Shown piece after piece: positions 48,483 through 59,400 of a DNA stretch of 64,000 bases. Position 1 is the first letter of the stretch. The number at the start of each line of letters is the position of its first letter. Origin of the DNA: Chloroflexota bacterium (GTDB lineage Bacteria > Chloroflexota > Anaerolineae > Caldilineales > Caldilineaceae); contig JAGWYN010000019.1 in the NCBI GenBank assembly GCA_018969295.1, positions 11,952 to 75,951 of the forward strand. Direction: 5' to 3'. The notes under the pieces were generated by a model, which had not been told where the DNA came from, did no database searches, and saw only the letters and a list, made by a program, of their open reading frames with translations. The translations under genes were made by a program, and so were the position numbers.

Positions 48483-51400
48483 GCTGCGCCCCCTAGCAGC
48501 ATTGCCAACTCCTGGTCGATGAGGGCTGTCAGCTCGGTTGTGGACATCTGCCGGATTGCCTCTGCTGTGTCATGGCTTTGGGGGGGAGAAGCGGGTGGAT
48601 CGAAATCTTTTGCAGCTGGCGGTGCGCCCGGCGCGGCGGGCAAGCCCAGCACGTCCTCGAGCAAGTACCGTGTCAACAGGGCGACGCTTGGGTGTTCAAA
48701 AATCCAGGGAATGGGGCATTGAACTTCAAGGGTGGTTTGAATACGGTTGCTCAGTTGCAGCGTCATGAGTGAATCCATGCCCATCTCAAAAAAGCGTTGA
48801 TGGGATTCTGGCAGCTCGTAGGCGCCCAATACCTGTGCCACTTCCTGTTTGAGGTAGCGGCTCAGTCGTTCTGTTCGTTCGTCGGGCAGCGCTTGGAGCA
48901 GCTCTGTGCGCAGCGAACGGGTGGTTCCTGGCTCTTGTGCTGATTCAGCGGGTGGATGTGGCTGGAGATCGAGAGTGGAGAGGAATGGCAGGGGCGCAGC
49001 GGACGCGCGACGAAATTCATTCCAATCCATTGCCAGGATGCCGACAGAACCGCTTCGGTGTTGTGCCAGCAAGCTGTGCATCCAGCGAAGCGCGAGCGCC
49101 GGATCGAGCAAGGCTTCTCCGCTTCCTGTGCGTTCGGCCGCCAGCGTTGTCCCGCCCCAGGAGCCCCAGCTGATGCTCAGGACTGCCCGTCCGGCGCTGC
49201 GGCCTGCCACGGCGAGCGCATCCAGAAAGGCATTGGCGGCCGCATAGTTGCTCTGTCCGGGGGACCCAATGAGTGCTGCGGCTGAGGAGAAGAAAAGCAA
49301 AAAATCGAGCGGTCGCTGAGCCGTCTGGGTGTAAAGATGCCAGCTGCCGTTCACTTTGGGGGCCAGTACCTGCTGGAAACGCGACCATTGTTGTTGTAAC
49401 ACGATGCCGTCGTCGATGAGGCCAGCGGCATGGACGATCCCGCGCAAGGGGGGCAGGGTTTTGTCAAGGGTGGCCAGGAGTCGCTCCACCTCCCCGGCCT
49501 GGGCGACATCTGCCTGAAGCAGGTGCACTGTACAGCCGGCGTCTGTCAACGGGGCGATGGCTGCCGCTCTGTCACCCAGCCCCCGCCGTCCGCTGAGGAC
49601 CAGGTGGCGGGCGCCTTGTTCTACCAGCCAGCGCGCGACCTGCAAGCCCAGCCCACCCAGCCCTCCGGTAATGAGATAGGTGGCGTCGGCGCGAATGGGG
49701 GCTGGTGTGGTCATTGCTGCTGGGGGCGGGGCTTTGTGCAGGCGTGCTGCATAGCGCACGCCCTTTCGGTAGGCCAGCTGCGTTTCGCCTTGGGCGTCCC
49801 ACAGTTCGGTGAGAATGGAAGCTGCTGCGGCGAACAAGGTCTCCTCGCTGGTCGGCAGGTCAACCGGATCGACATCCAGCAGACCTCCCCAGAGGTGGGG
49901 CAATTCCAGGGCCAGGGTCCGTCCCATTCCCCAGAGAGTACTCTGTGCAATGGCTGGGAGCGCTGGCGGGGAGGCGGTCTCTTCGGCCGGTGTAACGGCC
50001 ACTGCGCCACGCGTGACCCCCCAAAGGCGTGGCGCAGCGCCCTCTTTGAGGAGTGCCTGGCTGAGATAGAGAAGTCCCCCCAGCACAGTTTGTTGTGTGT
50101 TTTCGAGGGCTGCTGCGGTGATTTCCGGTCTGCTGTTCAACCCCCAGAGCTGGACTACTGCGCGCAGCGGGCCGAGCGAACGGATCTCTTGACAGAGTCG
50201 GTGAAACGCTTCTGGTTGTGTTGGATTGAGGATCCACGTTTCTTCGGTGCGTTGGTACGCCTCACCGGCGTAGACCAGACAGCAGATTTGATCCTGTTCG
50301 CGCAGCAGTTCGGCCAGCAGCTGGCCGACACCCTCTGTGTCGGCCAGGATCAGCCAGACCCCTGCGGGGAGCAGGGGGAGATCTGTCTCCTGGCGTGGTT
50401 GGGGTTGCCAGACCAGCTCATAGAGGGCTGGTTGCAGATCGGGCGGCTGTCGGGTGTCAGAAGGGGCTGGCACGGAGTTTTTCTCTGTTGTTGCGGCCAG
50501 CTGTGCCTGCTGTTGTTGTACCAACAGCTGCATTGCTTTTTGGAGAAGCGGTTTTTCGGCTGCGGTGAAGTGACCACTCTGTTGCAGCAAGTCGGTTAAG
50601 GCCTGGGCATTGCCCTGCTGAATGAAGCCGAGCAAAGGGGTTTGGGGCAGGGGTGCCGGCGGGACCTCTGTGCGATCCATGCCCAGCCAGTAACGCCGCC
50701 GTTGGAACGGATAGGTTGGCAGCGGCACCTTGTGGGGGAGGGAACTGCTGTAGAGTGTGGGCCAGTGGATGGGGAGGCCATGGGCATGTAAAATGCCGAC
50801 GCTGGTCAAGATCTGTTGCCAGTCATTCTGCTCCTCGCGCAGCGAGGCGGTCCAGACGCCGACGTTGGGCAGACATTGTTGTGCCATGTGGAGCAGGACA
50901 GGTTTGGGGCTGAGTTCGATAAAAAAGTTGCAGCCCTGTTCGTGAAGTGTGCGTACGCCATCGGCAAAGCGCACGGGTTGACGCAGCTGGCGGCGCCAGT
51001 AGGACGGTTCGGTCAATTCTGTCTCGGCGACGCGGCCAAGAAGACTGGACACGACGGGGAGATGGGGGGGGTGGCGTTGCACCTCACCGATCGACTGTTC
51101 CAGCTCATCCAGAATGGGGTCCATCATGACAGAGTGGGCGGCTACGGAAACTGGCAGCGCTCTTGCGATGATGCGGCGGGCAAACAATTCGTCCAGCACA
51201 GGGGCCATCTCTGTCTTCAAACCGGAGATGACCACACTGCCCGGCCCATTGATCGCGGCCACTGTCACCTTGGGGTGTGCTTGGAGCAGGGCCAGGACGG
51301 TTGTCTCATCCTGCATGACAACCACGGTGGTCCCGAGGGGCGGCAAGGTTTGAACCAACTGCCCGCGTTTGACGACAAGCTTCAGGCTGTCTTCCAGGCT

Positions 51401-53449
51401 GAACACCCCTGCGGCGCAGGCTGCAGCATATTCACCTGTGCTGTGTCCAAGCACAAATGCAGGGGGGCCTACCAACGTTGTCCAGAATTTTGTCAGCGCA
51501 TAGGCGATGGTAAAAATAGCTGGCTGGGCATAAAGACTTTCGTAGATCAACGTTTCTGGTTCGCGTGGATCCTCTGTGGTTCCTGTAGTGGAGGGAGCGG
51601 CCAGCGTCGGGTAGAGGATGGGGAGCAGGGAGCGACCGAGATACGTTTGTAAAATTTGATCGCATTCATCGACTGCACTGCGAAAGATCGGTGCACTTTG
51701 ATAGAGTTGGAGGCCCATGTTGACATATTGTGCCCCCTGTCCTGGAAAGAGAAAGGCGACTTTGGGGGGATCCAGTGGAGGGCTGCCGAGGGAGAGGCTG
51801 CCCAACGCCTCCCCGCGGGCAAAGGAGGTCAAGGTCTGTTCTGCCTGAGAAAGCGATGAGGCCACCACACTCAGGCGATGTTCAAAATGGGAACGGCCCG
51901 TCTGCGTTGTGTAGGCGAGTTCGGCAAGTGTGGGCTGCGTTGTTGTCGGCTGAGCCAGCAGCGCTGCCAAATGATCTGCATACTGCTTGGCCATGCATTG
52001 CAGGGCTGTTTCGCTGCGGGCGCTGAGAGTCAACAGGGCATACGGGGTGTCGGTCGGTGCAGCCGGGGTGTGGGGCAGAGGGGGGGGAGCAGCTTCGAGA
52101 ATCGCGTGGGCATTGGTGCCGCTCAGGCTGAAAGAACTGACACCGGCCAGTCGTTTGGCTGTAGGCCAGGGTTGGGGAGCTGTTGGAACCACAAAAGGCA
52201 GATCGTGCCACGGGATGTGAGGATTGGCTGTTTTGAAATGAACTTGGGGGGGGATCAGACCATGCTGCAAGGCGAGCACCACCTTCATCACGCCAGCAAC
52301 GCCTGCTGCGGCTTCGGTATGGCCGATGTTGGTTTTTACGGCGCCGATCCACAAAGGTTCGGTGCGTTGACCAAACACTGCGCCCAGGGCGTCCAGTTCA
52401 ATCGGGTCGCCCAGGACCGTTCCTGTACCATGTGTTTCGACATAACTGATCTCATCTGCTCTCACCTGGGCGTTGACCAGCGCCTGGCGGATCAATTTTT
52501 GTTGGCTGACGCCGTTGGGCACGGTCAGGCCACTGCTGTGGCCGTCGTGGTTGACGGCTGTACCGCGTACGATTGCCAAAATCGTGTCGCCATCTTGCTG
52601 TGCCGCAGAAAGCGCTTTGAGGACGACAACCCCACACCCATCGCTGCGCGTGTAGCCATCCGCAGCGGCAGAAAAGGTTTTGCACCGGCCATCGGAAGCA
52701 AAGACGCGTCCTTGCGCGGCGAGGGTGCTCACGAGTGGATGGAGGATCAGGTTGACGCCGCCGGCCAGGGCCAACGTACAATCTCCGTTGCGCAGGGCTT
52801 GACAGGCAAGGTGAATGGCCACCAACGAAGCGGAACAGGCAGTATCCAGTGTCACTGCCGGTCCTTGGGTGCCCAGAAAGTGGGCCAGTCGTCCTGAAGT
52901 GACACTGTGCATATTGCCCGTGCCGGTGTACAGATTCAACGCCTGACCTGAGACAGTGGCCAGGTGGAGATAGTCCAAATGTTCGCTGCTGGCGAAGATG
53001 GCTGTTTGGCTGTCGCGCAGGGTGAAGGGAGGAATCCCAGCCCGTTCCAGTGCTTCCCAACAGACCTCCAGCCAGAGTCGCTGCTGGGGATCGAGCATCT
53101 CTGCTTCACGGGGGGAAATCCCAAAGAACTGGGCATCAAACTGGTCGACGTCGGCGACGAACCCCCCGTATCGATTGTAGATTTTTCCTGTGGCTGTCGG
53201 ATCGGCGTCATAGTATGCATCTGCATCCCAGCGATCTGCTGGCACCTCGCTGATGGCGTCGCCCCCTCGACAAAGCAGATCCCAGAATTGTTCTGGGGTA
53301 TTGGCGCCTGGGAAACGGCAGGCCATTCCGATGACAGCGATCGGTTCTGTGCGTTGATGGTTCAACGCGTCCAGCTGGGCCTGCAATTTTTTGACGGCCA
53401 ACAAGGCTCGTTTGGTTGGGGAGAGGGTTTCTTGCTCAAGGTCACTCAT
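48479..53449 (-). CDS. Type I PKS module: KS-AT(atypical)-KR-ACP
   Basis: The 1656-residue protein's KS has DTACSASLVA (about 206), ETHGTGT and NIGHTEAAAG. The AT has GHSTGE (about 669), but where the other three ATs have HAFH it has VAAH (about 773, in VSVAAHSVMM). This argues against plain malonyl-CoA and for methylmalonyl-CoA or another substituted extender. About 110 residues of glutamine-rich linker separate AT and KR; there is no DH. The KR has TGGLGGLG (about 1264), LIDDG (the B-type LDD) and NYAAANAF (about 1402). The ACP has GMDSLMTLQL (about 1560). It adds the second extender and leaves a hydroxyl. It lies 30 bp after the hybrid gene. Confidence 0.93.
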   Translation of the reverse strand: MSDLEQETLSPTKRALLAVKKLQAQLDALNHQRTEPIAVIGMACRFPGANTPEQFWDLLCRGGDAISEVPADRWDADAYYDADPTATGKIYNRYGGFVADVDQFDAQFFGISPREAEMLDPQQRLWLEVCWEALERAGIPPFTLRDSQTAIFASSEHLDYLHLATVSGQALNLYTGTGNMHSVTSGRLAHFLGTQGPAVTLDTACSASLVAIHLACQALRNGDCTLALAGGVNLILHPLVSTLAAQGRVFASDGRCKTFSAAADGYTRSDGCGVVVLKALSAAQQDGDTILAIVRGTAVNHDGHSSGLTVPNGVSQQKLIRQALVNAQVRADEISYVETHGTGTVLGDPIELDALGAVFGQRTEPLWIGAVKTNIGHTEAAAGVAGVMKVVLALQHGLIPPQVHFKTANPHIPWHDLPFVVPTAPQPWPTAKRLAGVSSFSLSGTNAHAILEAAPPPLPHTPAAPTDTPYALLTLSARSETALQCMAKQYADHLAALLAQPTTTQPTLAELAYTTQTGRSHFEHRLSVVASSLSQAEQTLTSFARGEALGSLSLGSPPLDPPKVAFLFPGQGAQYVNMGLQLYQSAPIFRSAVDECDQILQTYLGRSLLPILYPTLAAPSTTGTTEDPREPETLIYESLYAQPAIFTIAYALTKFWTTLVGPPAFVLGHSTGEYAAACAAGVFSLEDSLKLVVKRGQLVQTLPPLGTTVVVMQDETTVLALLQAHPKVTVAAINGPGSVVISGLKTEMAPVLDELFARRIIARALPVSVAAHSVMMDPILDELEQSIGEVQRHPPHLPVVSSLLGRVAETELTEPSYWRRQLRQPVRFADGVRTLHEQGCNFFIELSPKPVLLHMAQQCLPNVGVWTASLREEQNDWQQILTSVGILHAHGLPIHWPTLYSSSLPHKVPLPTYPFQRRRYWLGMDRTEVPPAPLPQTPLLGFIQQGNAQALTDLLQQSGHFTAAEKPLLQKAMQLLVQQQQAQLAATTEKNSVPAPSDTRQPPDLQPALYELVWQPQPRQETDLPLLPAGVWLILADTEGVGQLLAELLREQDQICCLVYAGEAYQRTEETWILNPTQPEAFHRLCQEIRSLGPLRAVVQLWGLNSRPEITAAALENTQQTVLGGLLYLSQALLKEGAAPRLWGVTRGAVAVTPAEETASPPALPAIAQSTLWGMGRTLALELPHLWGGLLDVDPVDLPTSEETLFAAAASILTELWDAQGETQLAYRKGVRYAARLHKAPPPAAMTTPAPIRADATYLITGGLGGLGLQVARWLVEQGARHLVLSGRRGLGDRAAAIAPLTDAGCTVHLLQADVAQAGEVERLLATLDKTLPPLRGIVHAAGLIDDGIVLQQQWSRFQQVLAPKVNGSWHLYTQTAQRPLDFLLFFSSAAALIGSPGQSNYAAANAFLDALAVAGRSAGRAVLSISWGSWGGTTLAAERTGSGEALLDPALALRWMHSLLAQHRSGSVGILAMDWNEFRRASAAPLPFLSTLDLQPHPPAESAQEPGTTRSLRTELLQALPDERTERLSRYLKQEVAQVLGAYELPESHQRFFEMGMDSLMTLQLSNRIQTTLEVQCPIPWIFEHPSVALLTRYLLEDVLGLPAAPGAPPAAKDFDPPASPPQSHDTAEAIRQMSTTELTALIDQELAMLLGGAA

Positions 53450-53479
53450 GACGATTTCTCGATTTCAGAAGGAGGGTTC

Positions 53480-56400
53480 TTAAAGGGCCAGCTTCTCTAA
53501 TTCGGCCAACAACGCACTTTCGGCCTCGTCGTCGCTCAACTGCTCGATGGTTTTGGCGAACGGATCAGACGGGGCCGGTTGGGTGGCGGTTGGATCGGCA
53601 GGCAGGGTGAGTTTCAGGACGGTTGTCGCCAGATAATTGGTCAGGCGTTCGATGGTGGAGTAGTTAAAGACGACCGTAGCAGAAAGCGAACATTCCAAAC
53701 TTGCCTGCAGATAGTTGCGCAACTCGATCGAGGTCAACGAATCCATGCCAGCAGCAAAGAAACCGGTCTGCGGCCCCAACAGGTTGCCGTTTGGTCTGCG
53801 CCCCAACACCTTTGTGACCTGTTCTTGCACATGGGCGAGCAACAACGGGTGCTGCTGACCGGGCTGCGCCTGCGCCAGCCGTTCCCGGAATGTGGTGGGG
53901 GGATGCCTCGTCGGTGCGCTGCCGTTTCTTTCCCTTTTGTCTGGATCGGGGAGGTGGCTGGTGGCGAATCCTTGGGCAGGGAGGTGGCGTGCCTGGTCTG
54001 CCACTGCTTGTCGGATGCGTTGATAGAAGGGGGTCAGATTGGACGGTTGGCTCAGCCAGTGGGACCAGTCAAACGTGATGACAGCGGTTGGGGGGGCAGA
54101 CTGCTGCAACAGCTGGGCGAAGGTGGCAACCCCTGCGGCTGGCGGCAGAAAGCGCATGCCTTGTTGCTGCAACCGCTGACGGTCGCGCTCGCGCAAGTCT
54201 GCCGCCATGCCCACGTCTGCCCACGGTCCCCAGTTGATGACGAGGGCTGGCAAGCCTTGTGCATGGCGTTGGTACATGAGGGCATCCAAAAAGGCGTTGG
54301 CTGCGGCATAGTTGCTTTGTCCTGGCGTCCCCAGGGTGGAGGCGATGGAGGAGAAAGCGACGAAGAAATCGAGCGTCCCTGCGGGAGTCTGTTGAAGGAA
54401 TTGGTGCAGATACCAGCTGCCTGCGACTTTCGGGGCCATGACCTGGGCAAAGGTGGCTGCCGACTGTTGGGGAAGCAGCCCATCCGCCAGGACGCCGGCG
54501 GCATGGACCACGCCGCGCAGCGGTTGTGGGCAGCAGGCCAGCACCCGTTGGACATCGGCGGCCTGGGCCACATCGGCGGCAACGGTCAGTACTTCAACCC
54601 CTTGGCGGGCAAGTTGATCGAGGATGGGTTGGGCAGAAGGGGGGGCAATGCCGCGTCGGCTGCTGAGTATCAGATGGCGAGCGCCTTGTGTCGCCAACCA
54701 CTGGGCCACCTGGAGACCTAGACCCCCGAGCCCGCCTGTGATCCAGTAGCTGCCTTCGGCGTGAATGGCAGGGGGGCGACGGGGTGCGACGGTGGGTGTG
54801 GGAGCCGGCACAGTCAACACGATTTTGCCCACGTAGGCGGCTTGCTGCATCAGGCGCAGGGCAGCGGCTGTTTCGGTCAGGGGGAACACGGTGTGCGGGA
54901 GGGGAGTGAGTGTGCCGTCCGCAATTCCTGCGCCAATTTTTGCCAGCAAGGTCGGTGTCAGCGTTGGATCTGCCAGTGTGTCTTCTCGGAAATCAAACTG
55001 GAAGTAGGCGACATCGGGGCGGGTCTGCTGGACCTGTTGTGCATCCCAAATCCCGAGTTTGCCCAGTTCGAGCATGCGTCCCTGCTGGGCGAGAACGGCG
55101 AAGTTTTTGGCGATAAAGTCTCCGCTCAAACTGTTGAGGAGGAGATTTACGCCTTGGCCGTGGGTGCGCGCCATGATCTCATCGGCAAAGTCCATAGTGC
55201 GTGAATTGAAGAGGTGGGTCACACCAAGCGCCTGGAGTTGTGCCCACTTGTTTGGGCTGGCTGTGCCAAAAACTTCTGCGCCAGCTTGCTGCGCCAATTG
55301 CAAGGCCGCCTGTCCGACCCCACCGGCTGCCGCGTGAATCAAGATGCGATCGCCGGCTTTCAGGGCAGCGAGTTGTTGCAAGCCATACCAGGCAGTGAGA
55401 AAGGCAACGGGAAGGGTGGCTGCTTCTTCAAAGCTGAGGGACGCCGGTTTGGGCAGCAGATGGCGGGCCGACACCGTCACATGCGAAGCCAGACTGCCAT
55501 CTGCCAAGGCCATCACTGCATCGCCGACCGCGACGCCGGTCACCTCTGACCCGACGGCGACCACCGTGCCGGCGCATTCAAAGCCGAGCAACACCTCACG
55601 GGCATCGGTAATTCCGAGCGATTGGGCATAGTAGTCGGCCAACATGCCGAGGACATTGAGCAGATCGCGGAAGTTGAGCCCGACGGCACGCACCTGAATT
55701 TCTACCTCGTCCGGTGCAGGAGGGCGCCGGTGCAAGGGAACGAACTGAAGATTTTCAAGCAGCCCGTACTCTGCCATCTGGGCCCGGAAGGGATCTGTGC
55801 TGGGGAGCGGCTGCTTTGGACTGGGCGTCTCCGCAGCAGGGTGCAGGCGCGCGACGTAGCGCATGCCCTGGCGGTAGGCGATCTGTCGTTCGGGGGACAA
55901 CGCAAAGAGTTCCTGTCGCATCTGGCAGACGGCTGTTGCGGTGGTGACAGCGGGATCCAGATCCAAAAGTGTGCAGCCGAACTCTGGGTGTTCCAGGTCG
56001 ATCCCCCGTCCCATTCCCCAAAGGGCGCTTTGTTGGAGCGAGAGCAGGGTCGGTGGCTGTAACGCGCTGTCGACGACCGGCTGTGCGCCCCGGGTGATCA
56101 CCCAGAGCTTGCAGGGTTGATTGGCTGCGGCCAGGGCTTGTACGAGATGGAGAAGGCTTGTCGAGGCGGCCAATGTTGCCTGGGGGAGCCCATCGAGGGT
56201 TGAGGGCTGTTCTGCCGATTCGTCCACGGGCCACACATAGACGATGCCGATGGGGGAGGAGGGGGTCTCGTCTGTGGGCTGGAGGGCATGCAGGAGCTGG
56301 GCGAAATGTGTGGGCTGTTGAGGGTCGAGTGTAAAGTGTCGATCGGCACTTGCGGTGTAGGCAGCAGCCTTTTGGACTGTGATGACCTCTTGTCCCAGCC

Positions 56401-59400
56401 GTGTCAGTTGTTCGGCCAGCCGTGTACCGGCACCGGTGCGGTCGCTGAAGAGGAGCCACTGCTTGAACAGTTGTGGGGTCTCTGGCAGCAAAGGGGCTGT
56501 TCGTTCCCAGCCGACCTGGTAAAGCCACTCTGGGGTGGGGGGATGAGCGGCGGCTGCAAAGGCAGGTGCTGCTGTGTCAGCTTGTTTGACAGTGGTGCCC
56601 ACCATAGAGGCGACAAGCTGTCCGGCTGCATCGAAGAGATAGACATCCCCGACGACCATCGCGGGGGGAACATCCGTTTCTGTGTCGCTCATGGCGGGGG
56701 GATGCGGGCGGCGGCGTGCATAGCTCCATAGTTCGGCAGTCGGCCGCTGATAAATCTGCCAACGCTCGACCAACATGGGCAGATAGGTGGCCGATGGCAT
56801 CAAGGCACCCAGAATATGGCCGCATGCATCCAAGACAGCTGGATGCATGCAGTAGTCTTCCAGGTCTGTCAACAGGGAGTGGGGTGTTTGAATCTGGGCG
56901 AAGACTTCGTCCTCTCCTTGCCAAAGCGTCTGGATCGACTGAAAGGCTGGGCCATAGTTCATGTGGTAGGCCCGATAGAAAGCAGTTGGGTCGATGGATT
57001 GACGGCAGCGCGTGCGCAGCGCCATTCGATCTACCGACGGGCTTGTGCTGCCTGGGTGTTGTTGGCAGGGAAGATCTGGCGGAAGTGGTTCTCGGGCTGC
57101 ACGCTGGAGGAGCTGGCCGCTAACGGTGTGTTGCCACGGCGCTGGCTGGGGCGGGGGGGCTGCTTCGGTGCGCGCAAAGATCTGGAATTGATATGAGCCT
57201 TCTCCGCTCGGTTGCAGGGCGAACTGCAGGGTTGTGCTCTGGCCTGCGGTGAGGGGCAGCGGCTGGTGGATCAGCAGATCGGCAACTGTGAAATCAGCGG
57301 TGGGGTAGAGTTGGGTTCCGGCAGCCCAGGCCATTTCCAAGTAACCGGTCAGCGGCATGAGGAGGGTCTCGCCCACACAATGGTCCTGCAACCAGCTCAG
57401 GTGGGACCACTGGGGGTCAAGTTGCCCTTCAAAACGGATTTCTGTGCTCCCTGCCAGTGAGATTGGGTGGCCGAGCAGGGGGTGATCGGCCCGATCGGCA
57501 GCTTTTGCTGGCCGGCGGTCGGATCGAACTGCTGGTGCATCGATCCAGTGGCGTTGTCGCTGGAAGGGATAGGTGGGCAACGGCAACCGGCGACGGGCAG
57601 GGAAGTCTGTTGTGCTGCGTGCAAAGCGCGGCCAATCGAGCGTGGCGCCAGCCATGTAGAGCGCACCGACACTTTGTAGAAGCTGTGCTTCGTCGGGTTG
57701 GTCCGGGTCCAAACTGGGCAGCCAGAGTCCCCTGTGGTCGGGCAGGCAGGCGCGCGCCAGCCCCAGCAGCACGGGTTTGGGGCCGATTTCGACCAGCGCC
57801 GTGATGGTTTGTCGGTCAAGTGCTGCCAGCCCGTCGGCAAAGCGCACCGGTGCCAGAATATGCTGGCACCAATAGTCCGGTGTGGCCAACTCGGCGCCGA
57901 TGACCTCTCCGGTGACGTTGGAGATCAACGTGCGTTGTGGCGCTGAAAAGGTGACCGTTTGTGCCACTTGTGCGAATTCGGCCAGGATCGGTTGCATCAA
58001 CGGCGAATGGAAGGCATGGGAGACGGTCAGGGCAACACTTTTGATGCCGAGCGCGGTCAGCTGGGCACGCACTGCATCCAGGGCATTCCGATCGCCGGAA
58101 ACGACCACATTTTCGGGGCCATTGACGGCTGCAATTGCCAGTCGATCGGAAGCCAGCAAAGGGGCCACTTTTGCTTCTGCTGCAAAGACGGCGGCCATTC
58201 CACCTTCTCTGGGCAGGCTTTGCATCAAGCGTCCCCGTGCGGCGATCAACTTCAACCCGTCTTCCAGAGAAAAGACACCGGCGACACAGGCGGCAACATA
58301 TTCGCCTACGCTGTGGCCCATCACGACTGTGGGTTCAATGCCCCAGCTCAGCCACAACTGGGCGAGGGCATACTCCAAGGCAAAGAGGGCTGGTTGCGTG
58401 TAGAGGGTCTCGTCGATGTTGTGGGTATCCTCTGTGGGCGGATAGAGAATCTCCAACAAAGAGACGCCCAGATGGGGTCGCAACGTTTCATCGCAGCGTT
58501 CCAGCGTCTGGCGAAAGAGTGGGTAGATTTCGTACAACTGGCGTCCCATGTTGACAGACTGGGACCCTTGACCGGTGAACAAAAAAGCGACAGTGGGAGC
58601 GCCTGGCAGGTCGGTGCTGTTCTCATCGGTCATTGTTGGCTGTGCTGCGGCCAGCTGCTCGGTGAGTGAGTCCAGCGAATGGGTTGTCAGGGCCAGACGA
58701 TGGGAGAAATGGGTGCGTCCCACCTGTGTTGTAAAACAAAGATCGGCCAGGTGAATGTCGGGCTGACCTTGCAGATAGGCACGATACCGTTGCGCCAGGG
58801 CACGCAGGGCAGCGTGGCTTTTGGCTGACAACGTGCATAACCGCCATTGTGGCAGCGGGGCGGTGACGGTGGGGGACGCAACTGGCTGCGGAGCTTCCTC
58901 CAGAACAAGATGGGCATTGGTGCCCCCCATGCCAAAGGAACTGATGCCGGCACGGCGTGGGTGTATCTCTGCGCCCTCGCGGCGCAGCCAGGGCGTCAGG
59001 TTTTTATTGATATAAAACGGTGTGTGGGCAAAATCGATGCGGGGATTGGGCTGCTCGAAATGCAGGGTAGGTGGCAGCAGCGCATGTCGCAAGGCCAGTG
59101 CAGTTTTTATCAAACCAGGCATTCCGGCGGCCATCATCAGATGCCCCACATTGCTTTTCACGGTGCCGACAGCGCAAAACGCGTTTTGTGTCGTTGTTTG
59201 GCGGAAGGCTTGGGTCAAGGCTTGGATCTCTACAGGATCTCCCAACGCTGTGCCGGTGCCGTGCGCTTCCAAATAGGTCACGCTCTCGGCAGGGACGTTG
59301 GCTGCAGCGAGGGCGGCAGCGATCACCGTGGCCTGGCCCTGGACGCCCGGTGCCGTATAGCCCACTTTGGCGGCGCCGTCGTTGTTGACGGCGGATCCTT

